DNA of 29,972 bases from Microcaldota archaeon (GTDB lineage: Archaea; Micrarchaeota; Micrarchaeia; Micrarchaeales; Micrarchaeaceae), in the NCBI GenBank assembly GCA_021828345.1, contig JAJZJI010000007.1, positions 1 through 29,972 on the forward strand, given 5' to 3'. A model generated the notes under the pieces. It did not search any database, was not told the DNA's origin, and saw only the letters and a program-made list of their open reading frames with translations. The translations under genes were made by a program, and so were the position numbers. Shown in pieces: positions 9,593 to 16,005 of the stretch. Position 1 is the first letter of the stretch. Every line of letters starts with the position of its first letter.

Positions 9593-9642
9593 ACTAAAGA
9601 CCTCCAAGCGACTAAAGACCTAAGCTCGAAAAGGTCTTTAGT
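9593..9642. repeat. Iteron-like 11-bp repeats ACTAAAGACCT with inverted copy
   Basis: Direct copies at 9593-9603 and 9611-9621, then the exact inverse AGGTCTTTAGT at 9632-9642. The last two form a perfect 11-bp stem with a 10-nt loop. Related pieces recur at 9438 and 9712-9732. Confidence 0.75.
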
Positions 9643-9646
9643 ACGC

Positions 9647-9665
9647 CTTCGACGAGAAGTCGAAG
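9647..9665. repeat. Inverted repeat CTTCGAC / GTCGAAG
   Basis: A perfect 7-bp stem with a 5-nt loop (GAGAA), directly after the 11-bp iteron hairpin. Confidence 0.55.
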
Positions 9666-9711
9666 CCAGCCCGAATTTCACGAGGGACTTCTAACCATCA
9701 AAGAAGGGCGT

Positions 9712-9732
9712 AGACCTCTTTAGTTGAGGTCT
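9712..9732. repeat. Inverted repeat AGACCTC / GAGGTCT
   Basis: A perfect 7-bp stem with a 7-nt loop. It reuses the GACCT and TTTAG pieces of the upstream iterons. Confidence 0.55.
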
Positions 9733-9824
9733 TAAGTAGCCTCCGCCCGCCTTTAAGACACCTTTGTGTGTCGCACGGCGGGCTACGGCTGCTGCAGCTA
9801 CTTCGTAGGACATGGCGGCGTTAA

Positions 9825-9858
9825 GGCTGATTTTGACCCCCCCACCGCAAAATCAGCC
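9825..9858. repeat. 11-bp hairpin with C-rich loop
   Basis: GGCTGATTTTG (9825-9835) pairs perfectly with CAAAATCAGCC (9848-9858) around a 12-nt loop that begins A and then seven Cs. It is the strongest hairpin in the block. A structured RNA, an origin hairpin or a terminator are all possible. Confidence 0.65.
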
Positions 9859-9997
9859 GCTTGCTAGGTTGCTAGCTTGCAGACCGTTGGACTATTAGTT
9901 TACCGTAAGGAACTAAGTTTTGAATGTGCCGGCGTAGCTTAATGATGTATAAAATTAACATAAATATTTATGCAGGGTAATGTTTTAAGTGCATAAT

Positions 9998-10528
9998 ATG
10001 GTTAAAACAAAAAAAGCAATGATAAAATATTCAAATAATTTTTTTAAGGTTTTAGAGCGCTCCGTTAATCTAAATAATATGAACCACAATTATTTTTCTG
10101 TAGATAAAGCTGATGTTGTAGTAATCATCCCTATAACTAATGATGGAAAAATAATTTTGGAGCGCCAATTTCGGCCTGCAATAAATAAAAGTATTTATGA
10201 AGTTCCTGCAGGAAATATAGAAGAAGGAGAGACCCCTCAAAATGCGGCTTTAAGAGAACTCAAAGAAGAAACAGGGTATCGTGCTGGCAAATTAATATAT
10301 TTGGCAAAAATTTATGGCAGCCCTGGAATATTAAGTGAAACTCAGCATTTATTTTTGGCAACAAGGTTAAGAAAAGGGGAGCGCCACTTAGATCCTACTG
10401 AAGATATAAAAATAAAAGCTGTTAGTAAAAGCGTGGCTATGAACATGATACTTAATAAAAAAATAAACGATGCAAAGACAATGGTAGCAATACTGTATTT
10501 AAATGCGTTTTCAGATTTGTTTAAATAA
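9998..10528 (+). CDS. Nudix hydrolase, probable ADP-ribose pyrophosphatase
   Basis: Hydrolyses a nucleoside diphosphate linked to another moiety; ADP-ribose is the likely substrate. A perfect Nudix box (GX5EX7REUXEEXGU) spans residues 72-94, from G72 through E78, REL (86-88), EE (90-91) to GY (93-94). Upstream YEVPAG and downstream YGSPGILSETQHLF match the ADP-ribose pyrophosphatase subgroup, including the Pro about 16 residues past the box. The ATG at 9998 was chosen; a GTG at 9989 would add three residues. It is the first host-like, AT-rich gene after the island. Confidence 0.92.
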   Translation: MVKTKKAMIKYSNNFFKVLERSVNLNNMNHNYFSVDKADVVVIIPITNDGKIILERQFRPAINKSIYEVPAGNIEEGETPQNAALRELKEETGYRAGKLIYLAKIYGSPGILSETQHLFLATRLRKGERHLDPTEDIKIKAVSKSVAMNMILNKKINDAKTMVAILYLNAFSDLFK

Positions 10529-10617
10529 AATAATAATATTATGTTTTTAGAAAAGGTAACTTATAATATATGTGCCAATTAAAATTATAAATAATAATCA
10601 TTATTGGAAATGATTTT

Positions 10618-11154
10618 ATGGATCAAAATAATAATCAGAAAAATAATCAGAAAACAACATTTAATTGGCTAAAAAAACATTATCCAATCTTATTTATTTT
10701 ATGCACAATAATAATTGGTATAGTTGTGGTATTTTATTTTATAATGTTCGTATTATCATTTTTTTCAACACCCTTGCCAGTGTACCATTTTATACACGAG
10801 GTTAATGTAACAAATTCAACAAATAACACCCTGAAATTAACTAAAAATACGCTTATAATAATTAATGGAAGCAACATAAAAGATAATATATACGTGTACG
10901 GAAATGCAACTGCATATGTTAATGTGACTGGTGATTATAATATAATAAAAATATACGGAATAAATAATGGCGATTTTGTACTTAATTTAAATGGCAATAA
11001 TAACAATATCTATTCATTTAATATTAGTAATATAGGATTTGTAATATTAGGCTCTGGCAATACCTACTATAAAAATAATAAGGGTTCATGTACCCAGTAT
11101 TTTTATCAATATTCATTTGATTTTCAAAAAAAAGTAATATTTAATCCCTGTTGA
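10618..11154 (+). CDS. Small membrane-anchored protein with Asn-rich beta repeats
   Basis: 178 aa, family not recognised. An Asn/Gln-rich N-terminus precedes one strong transmembrane helix at about residues 24-50. The rest, probably extracellular, alternates short hydrophobic strands with Asn/Gly turns (INGSNIKDNIYVYGNA, LNLNGNNNNIYSF), suggesting a beta-helix like DUF3060-type proteins. Several NxS/T sequons are present, and Cys near the C-terminus (GSCTQ, NPC) could form a disulfide. It stands alone between the Nudix gene and tRNA-Val. Confidence 0.7.
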   Translation: MDQNNNQKNNQKTTFNWLKKHYPILFILCTIIIGIVVVFYFIMFVLSFFSTPLPVYHFIHEVNVTNSTNNTLKLTKNTLIIINGSNIKDNIYVYGNATAYVNVTGDYNIIKIYGINNGDFVLNLNGNNNNIYSFNISNIGFVILGSGNTYYKNNKGSCTQYFYQYSFDFQKKVIFNPC

Positions 11155-11187
11155 ATTGTTTGGAGCCACGTATAAAATACGCGTCTA

Positions 11188-11259
11188 TGGGCCCGAGGAG
11201 AATCGGACTCCTGGTCTTTCCCGTGTGAAGGGAACGTCTTACCACTCGACTACGAGCCC
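11188..11259 (-). tRNA. tRNA-Val (anticodon CAC)
   Basis: Read on the minus strand, GGGCTCG pairs with CGGGCCC, discriminator A. The anticodon stem TTCCC/GGGAA encloses TTCACAC, giving anticodon CAC. The D-arm GTCG..AGAC and T-arm AGGAG/CTCCT are complete. There is no intron and no encoded CCA. Confidence 0.95.
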
Positions 11260-11323
11260 ACATACATTTAATAGATATTATTATAGAATATTGATTAATA
11301 AGCTTTCTTAATATGGTGCTATA

Positions 11324-11869
11324 ATGCCTAAATATTATACCGCAAAAGGGGATGATGGATTATCGTATATGGGATGTGCCATAGCATCTAAGGATAGCGC
11401 GCTTATAATCGGAATCGGCGATGTTGATGAACTTAATTCGCTTATAGGCCTTGTGATAGTAGATATTGCTGATGAACTTATGAAAAATAGGCTTATTAGT
11501 GTACAAAATAAATTGTTTGTAATTGGTGCAGAGCTTGGCGGTATTATAAATCCAGTATATACTCCAAAGAATATCATAACTAATAAAGAATTAACAGATC
11601 TGGAATTAATCATAGATGATTATAGTAATAAAGTTGGTATGTTAAAAAAATTTGTATTGCCAGGCGGTGTAGACGGCGCAGCAAAATTGCAATATGCCAG
11701 GGCTGTTTCAAGAAGAGTGGAACGATCAATAGTCAAAATAAGCAAAGAACATTCTGATATGAATAAGATAATATTAAAATACCTAAATAGGCTATCAACG
11801 CTTCTATTTGTTATGGCGCTGTATCTAAATAAAAAGGAGAATTATGAGGAAATAAATCCATCTTATTAA
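11324..11869 (+). CDS. Cob(I)alamin adenosyltransferase, PduO type
   Basis: Transfers the adenosyl group of ATP to cob(I)alamin, making coenzyme B12. The family's order of motifs is present: ATP-binding YYTAKGDDGLSYMG (~4-17), DVDELNSLIG (~33-42), FVLPGG..AAKLQYARAVSRRVER (~110-134) and YLNRLSTLLFVMA (~153-165). In the usual family motif NRLSD, the Asp is replaced by Thr here, which could affect corrin handling. GGTG lies 5 nt before the ATG. Its cofactor would suit an adenosylcobalamin-dependent ribonucleotide reductase, but none is seen in this window. It converges with scpB, stops 3 bp apart. Confidence 0.9.
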   Translation: MPKYYTAKGDDGLSYMGCAIASKDSALIIGIGDVDELNSLIGLVIVDIADELMKNRLISVQNKLFVIGAELGGIINPVYTPKNIITNKELTDLELIIDDYSNKVGMLKKFVLPGGVDGAAKLQYARAVSRRVERSIVKISKEHSDMNKIILKYLNRLSTLLFVMALYLNKKENYEEINPSY

Positions 11870-11872
11870 TAG

Positions 11873-12343
11873 TTATCCTAAATTAAAGTACTCTTTGAAA
11901 CGCTCTGTAGTCTCAAGGATCTTTGTGCGACCTGTTTTTTTTGTTTTTACAAAGTCTTTATCATAAAGATCTTTTATATAAATATAAGTAGACGATCCAA
12001 ATGCTTTTACAATACTGCTTTGTGAAACAGGCTCGTTTTTGCTTATATATGCAAGTATGCGCAATGCGCTTTTAGACAAATCTGGTGCTCCTGCAAGCGA
12101 GCTCACTTTTTTTGCGTATGGGTCACGAAGCCCTAATTCATACTTTTCATTTATTTTATTTATTATAAATGGCGAATCGCGTATTTTATAATCATCAACT
12201 AATCTATCTGCCACGCCTTTAAGATATCCTACTGATATAACACCCAGCGTTGAAGCAATGTCATTTATGCTAAGTGCTCTACCCGCTACAAATAGTGCGG
12301 ATTCTATAAGTTTTGCATATTCTTTGTCATTATTTTGCTCCAT
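11873..12343 (-). CDS. scpB: Segregation and condensation protein B
   Basis: Paired winged-helix kleisin partner that works with ScpA and SMC in chromosome compaction. IESALFVAGRALSINDIASTLGV at the N-terminus and LAYISKNEPVSQSSIVKAFG in the second winged helix match the family. It is short (156 aa), as in archaea. The ATG at 12343 was chosen; an ATG at 12355 would add four residues. Its start overlaps the end of scpA, consistent with coupled translation. Confidence 0.88.
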   Translation of the reverse strand: MEQNNDKEYAKLIESALFVAGRALSINDIASTLGVISVGYLKGVADRLVDDYKIRDSPFIINKINEKYELGLRDPYAKKVSSLAGAPDLSKSALRILAYISKNEPVSQSSIVKAFGSSTYIYIKDLYDKDFVKTKKTGRTKILETTERFKEYFNLG

Positions 12344-13127
12344 TAATATCCTCATTTATTTTTATTATAAGCTCACCAAAAAATTCCTCTTGAATCACAT
12401 TTATTTTTTCATATTGTGCTAAGAAAAGCATAGGTATGAAAAGGTTAAGAAGTTTTAGCTCAATACTCTCAAAATTTTTTGAAAGTATGCTAAAAGTAGT
12501 CATGCCTAATGGGTCTGCGTTTTCTTTTATGATGGTATATAATGTTTCTATTCTTTTGTCTATATCCTCACCAACGTCTATACGTATCGGAGTCTCAATT
12601 TCCCTAATTCGCTCTATTTTTTTTTCCTCATATTTTATCGCAGAGCTGAGCGCATCCATAAGTTCATCAAGCGTTATTTTTCTGTATGGTTGTATTCTAT
12701 TTTTTTGTACTAACTCAGGTACTTCTGGGCGCTGTTTTAAAATAGATTGCATACCGCTATCAATTTCATCATTATTAGTTTCGTTATCAAAAAGTTCAAA
12801 CCCATCACTTTTCATTCGCAGCAATATCGATGCTGCAAGAATTACATTGGCAGGAACTCTAAGGTCAAGCGTCTTCATTTCTTTTATTATACCTATATAT
12901 CCATCCACCATTGCTGAAATATTGATGTTCCATGGATCCAATTCGTGCTTTTCCACAAGTTCAATAAGAAGCTCTCGCCATGTGGTATTTTTTACAAATT
13001 CCTCTATATTAAGCTGTCTTCCATTAGAAATAGATTGAATTTCAATAGAGGGCGCCATTCTATCAGCAGTAGAGTCGTAATTTAAATTTAAAAGCTTTAC
13101 TGAATTATCATCTTTAAAATAAATCAA
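12330..13127 (-). CDS. scpA: Segregation and condensation protein A (kleisin)
   Basis: Kleisin subunit bridging the SMC heads. The diagnostic N-terminal segment WRELLIELVEKHELDPWNI (about residues 50-68) is followed by VPANVILAASILLRMKSD, and a C-terminal winged-helix-like region follows. The first start is TTG at 13127, overlapping the trm5 stop codon as TTGA; an internal ATG at 13058 would remove 23 poorly conserved residues. It sits in a trm5-scpA-scpB overlapping operon. No smc gene is in the window. Confidence 0.9.
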   Translation of the reverse strand: MIYFKDDNSVKLLNLNYDSTADRMAPSIEIQSISNGRQLNIEEFVKNTTWRELLIELVEKHELDPWNINISAMVDGYIGIIKEMKTLDLRVPANVILAASILLRMKSDGFELFDNETNNDEIDSGMQSILKQRPEVPELVQKNRIQPYRKITLDELMDALSSAIKYEEKKIERIREIETPIRIDVGEDIDKRIETLYTIIKENADPLGMTTFSILSKNFESIELKLLNLFIPMLFLAQYEKINVIQEEFFGELIIKINEDINGAK

Positions 13128-14164
13128 TGTTTTTTTATTCTATAATCAATAACTATTTCCTCTTCTAATGCGGAATAAGGCCTTACAACCCTATGGAATA
13201 GTATTTCAACACCATAACCATTATTCTTTGCATGCACTTGTAATTTTTTGACAAATTTATCAAATCCTCCATCAATTTCAACAAACGCATAAAGGTGTAC
13301 AATGCAATTATCTTTAGCGATGAAAAATGCTTCATCTAAAAATTCATAACTTGTTTTAGGCAGTGGCATTATTATTCTATCTGAAATGGACGCGTATTTT
13401 TTATAAATCTTTTTTACATCCCCGAGCACTGCATGTACATTCTTTGTATTGTTTAATTTAATATTTTTTATCATATTTTTATAGGCATATGGATTTATCT
13501 CTATTCCAATTATATTCGAGTTTAAATTCTTTTTTGCAATTTCTATGGCAAAAGGCCCAATGCCAGCAAATAATACCATAACGCATTCGTTATTTTTAGA
13601 TAATTTCATGAGTCTTGATCTTTCAAATGATAGGCGTGTAGAAAAAAATGTTCTTCTCACGTCAAATATAAATGTCGCCCCATTCTCCTTATATGATGCA
13701 ATATATTTTCTCTCTCCGGCAATATAAGATAATCTGCGTGTTCTATATATACCATTTACGGGCCCATTTTTGGCAAGAACGGTTTTTAGGTTACTATTAC
13801 TATCTAATATACACAAGGCAAGTGTTTTAAGAACTTTTTTATCAGAATTATGCCGTGGGTCTATTATACCTATATTTCCAAGTGCATCATATCCTGTATC
13901 TATTGTTATATCTGGACCAATTCGCTCATTTATTAATTTATAATAATCATTTACATCGCGTTTTTTGCCTACAATATCAATTATCTCAAAATTATGATTT
14001 TTAAGAAGCTTTTTAATATTTGCTTTATATATATTATTGGAAATAGGGAAATAGGTGTCCCTATCATCATGCTGTACTATAAATGAGTTATCTAAAAGAT
14101 TGTTTTTGATAATGAATTTTCTGGCAAGTTCGGCGTTTGATTTATTAACCTTTATATGCATCAT
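13124..14164 (-). CDS. trm5: tRNA (guanine37-N1)-methyltransferase Trm5
   Basis: Methylates G37 next to the anticodon using S-adenosylmethionine, protecting the reading frame. Class I methyltransferase motifs are clear: RTFFSTRLSFERSR, VLFAGIGPFAIEIAK (SAM-binding loop), GIEINPYAYKNMIKNIKLN, RIIMPLPKTSYEFLDEA (the N-P-P-like catalytic loop as MPLP) and VVRPYSALEEEIVIDY. The start at 14164 (tandem ATGATG) avoids overlap with divergent spt5, whose ATG lies 42 bp away. It is first in an operon with scpA and scpB. Confidence 0.93.
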   Translation of the reverse strand: MMHIKVNKSNAELARKFIIKNNLLDNSFIVQHDDRDTYFPISNNIYKANIKKLLKNHNFEIIDIVGKKRDVNDYYKLINERIGPDITIDTGYDALGNIGIIDPRHNSDKKVLKTLALCILDSNSNLKTVLAKNGPVNGIYRTRRLSYIAGERKYIASYKENGATFIFDVRRTFFSTRLSFERSRLMKLSKNNECVMVLFAGIGPFAIEIAKKNLNSNIIGIEINPYAYKNMIKNIKLNNTKNVHAVLGDVKKIYKKYASISDRIIMPLPKTSYEFLDEAFFIAKDNCIVHLYAFVEIDGGFDKFVKKLQVHAKNNGYGVEILFHRVVRPYSALEEEIVIDYRIKKH

Positions 14165-14206
14165 AGATGTATTATCTGAACAGATAACTATAAAATTAGT
14201 GGTGTT

Positions 14207-14668
14207 ATGTATTTTGTTGTAAAAGTAATTGCAGGGCAGGAAAGGATAGCGGCTAATATGCTTCAAAATAAGTTTGGCAAAGATGTGAATGTTCCAATAT
14301 ATTCAGTTATTATTGTTGGAGGTATGCGGGGTTACATAATACTTGAGGGAGAGGACGAGGCTTCAGTTCGCGCATTTATAACAAAAGAGCACAATATACG
14401 CGGCATACTGCCACAGACATTGTCACAAGAGGAGATAGACAAGCTTCTTGTTGTCAAGAAAACTGAGCAGGTAGTTGGCAAAGGCGATATAATAGAATTT
14501 ACAAGCGGTCCATTTAAGGGATATAAGGCAAAGGTGCTTAGAATAGATGAGCAAAAATCTGACATGACTGTCGAGCTTATGGATGTTGTGGTGCCAATAC
14601 CTATAACTACAAAAATGAACACCGCAAAAATAATACAGAAGAATAAAGAGGAGCAGTCTAACGCTTAA
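14207..14668 (+). CDS. spt5: Transcription elongation factor Spt5 (NusG)
   Basis: Binds the RNA polymerase clamp and promotes processivity. An NGN domain (MYFVVKVIAGQERIAANML.. GYIILEGEDEASVRAFI) is followed by a KOW domain (VGKGDIIEFTSGPFKGYKAKV). At 153 aa it has normal archaeal length. It is 14 bp upstream of rpl11, the classic nusG-L11 order. Confidence 0.96.
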   Translation: MYFVVKVIAGQERIAANMLQNKFGKDVNVPIYSVIIVGGMRGYIILEGEDEASVRAFITKEHNIRGILPQTLSQEEIDKLLVVKKTEQVVGKGDIIEFTSGPFKGYKAKVLRIDEQKSDMTVELMDVVVPIPITTKMNTAKIIQKNKEEQSNA

Positions 14669-14682
14669 TCAAAGTGATTCAA

Positions 14683-15150
14683 ATGGGAGAGACAGTAATA
14701 GAGAGTTTAATTGAAGGAGGAAAGGCTGGCGGAGGTCCACCTTTAGGGCCAGCGTTGGGACCGATGGGTGTTAATACTAATGCAGTTGTTGCTGAGATAA
14801 ATGAAAAAACTAAGGAGTTTTCCGGCATAAAGGTGCTTGTAAAAGTGCATATAGATACTGATACAAAAAAGTATACTATAGAAGTAGGAACGCCATCAAC
14901 AAGCGCTATGATATTAAAAGAGCTTGGAATAGAAAAGGGTTCAAAGACTAAAGAGGAGGTTGCAGGAAATATAACATTAGAGCAGATAAAGAAGATTGCA
15001 AATGCAAAATCAAACTCTATGTATGGTAAGGGTATAGCAGAGCGCATGACCCAGATACTCGGGACATGTAAAAGTATGGGGGTCACATGCGAAGGAGCAA
15101 ACCCAAAAGAGATAATAGCAAAGATAAAGTCTGGAGAGATAAAAGTATAA
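14683..15150 (+). CDS. rpl11: Ribosomal protein uL11
   Basis: Forms the L11 stalk base of the large subunit with 23S rRNA helix 43-44. The N-terminal GGKAGGGPPLGPALGPMG motif and the C-terminal rRNA-binding region (ITLEQIKKIANAKS, ILGTCKSMGVTCEG) are intact. The ATG at 14683 was preferred; a GTG at 14674 would add three residues. Downstream, the usual L1/L10/P1 genes are missing and a DNA glycosylase gene follows instead. Confidence 0.96.
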   Translation: MGETVIESLIEGGKAGGGPPLGPALGPMGVNTNAVVAEINEKTKEFSGIKVLVKVHIDTDTKKYTIEVGTPSTSAMILKELGIEKGSKTKEEVAGNITLEQIKKIANAKSNSMYGKGIAERMTQILGTCKSMGVTCEGANPKEIIAKIKSGEIKV

Positions 15151-15167
15151 TCTCCACTTTATCTAAA

Positions 15168-15854
15168 ATGAAGTCTACTATAGTGCATAGTGACATTCAG
15201 GATATTTATTTGAGATTAGATGCACTCTATTCTTTAGATAATTGGTGGCAAGCTGAGTCTAAATTGGAAGTAATACTAGGCTCAATACTGACACAGAATA
15301 CTAGTTGGAAAAATGTAGAACATTCTATATCAAATATAAAATCTGCCCACGCAATGAATATGAATAAATTAATTAATATGGATACGCGCTCAATTAGGCG
15401 CCTTATATCACCATCTGGATTTTATAATCAGAAAACTAATACTATAAAAGGCATATTAATTGCAATAAAAAACAAATATGGCAATATAGAGAATATGTCA
15501 AAAATAAATACGGAAGAGTTGCATGAATTTTTATTAAATCTCAAAGGAATAGGAAATGAAACCGCTGATTCTATATTGCTATATGCTTTTAATAAGCCTG
15601 TATTTGTAATAGATGCATATACAAAAAGAATAATGTCGCGCATTTATGGCATAAATCAGAAGATTGAATATAATGATTTGCAAGGTATTTTTGTGGATTC
15701 ATTGCAGTGTAATCCAAAATTTTACAAACAAATGCATGCATATTTTGTCGAGCTTGCAAAAAATAATTGCACTAAGAATAATCCCAAATGCAATGGTTGT
15801 GTATTAAACTCTATATGCAATCATGCAAATTTGCAAAAGAACAATTATTCATGA
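15168..15854 (+). CDS. HhH-GPD DNA glycosylase with [4Fe-4S] cluster, MagIII-like
   Basis: Base-excision repair enzyme of the endonuclease III superfamily. LEVILGSILTQNTSWKNVEHSI at residues ~33-54 and the helix-hairpin-helix LKGIGNETAD (125-134) are followed by catalytic Asp149 in VIDAYTKRI. The lyase Lys of endonuclease III is replaced by Glu131, as in monofunctional alkylpurine glycosylases of the MagIII type. Yet four Cys (201, 208, 211, 217) keep the exact C-x6-C-x2-C-x5-C iron-sulfur spacing. The ATG at 15168 gives 228 aa. It lies 17 bp after rpl11 and is likely cotranscribed. Confidence 0.88.
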   Translation: MKSTIVHSDIQDIYLRLDALYSLDNWWQAESKLEVILGSILTQNTSWKNVEHSISNIKSAHAMNMNKLINMDTRSIRRLISPSGFYNQKTNTIKGILIAIKNKYGNIENMSKINTEELHEFLLNLKGIGNETADSILLYAFNKPVFVIDAYTKRIMSRIYGINQKIEYNDLQGIFVDSLQCNPKFYKQMHAYFVELAKNNCTKNNPKCNGCVLNSICNHANLQKNNYS

Positions 15855-15948
15855 TAACTGTGCATGTATATATGTAAAAGCTAATTTTATACGGACTTTT
15901 TATTGGTTATGTTAATATAATACCAATAACCCCAATTGTAACGCAAGT

Positions 15949-15958
15949 TATATATATC
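15949..15958 (+). promoter_or_regulatory. TATA box of the 516-aa protein gene
   Basis: TATATATAT-type element about 50 bp before the ATG at 16006, in an otherwise gene-free 151-bp gap. Confidence 0.5.
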
Positions 15959-16005
15959 TAAACTATTACTAAACATCATATAGCGTAATAAAAATATGTG
16001 ATATT

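Larger units (their letters stand above)
7838..9945. mobile_element. Putative integrated mini-element at tRNA-Leu
   Basis: The segment is visibly richer in G+C than both flanks and begins right at the 3' end of tRNA-Leu. It carries an integrase, a toxin-antitoxin pair and a repeat-rich non-coding block, and ends where AT-rich sequence resumes near 9945. I found no second copy of the tRNA 3' end (such as GAGAGTTCAAATC) on the far side. The right boundary is therefore by composition only, and the far attachment site may have decayed or lie elsewhere. Confidence 0.6.
9421..9988. other. 568-bp non-coding, repeat-dense block of the integrated element
   Basis: I see no convincing gene. The block holds CATGTAGAG repeats (9463-9586), ACTAAAGACCT repeats (9593-9642), several hairpins (9647-9665, 9712-9732, 9825-9858), an imperfect G+C-rich inverted repeat (GTAGCC.. 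at ~9737 versus GGCGGGCTAC ending 9785), and TTGCTAG twice near 9861-9875. Density and variety suggest a plasmid-like origin, recombination arm sites or a structured RNA. Confidence 0.55.

Noticed and set aside
9463..9642. CRISPR array suggested by short regularly recurring repeats
   Set aside because: Repeats are only 9-11 bp, irregularly spaced and in both orientations, without spacers of constant length or cas genes.
9929..9948. GCCGGCGTAGCTTAATG at the right end of the island looks like the 5' part of a tRNA
   Set aside because: No D-stem closure, anticodon arm or T-arm follows, and no matching 3' half was found nearby. A split or truncated tRNA cannot be supported.
9959..9978. ACATAAATATTTATGCAGGG resembles ACATATTTGCAGGG at the start of tRNA-Leu (7743-7756), a possible attachment-site duplicate
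   Set aside because: The shared core is only about six bases plus AT-rich sequence, and it is at the tRNA 5' end, whereas integrases usually duplicate the 3' end.
12436..13038. A 200-codon plus-strand frame opposite scpA
   Set aside because: It is a Ser/Ile-rich shadow of the well-supported scpA coding strand.
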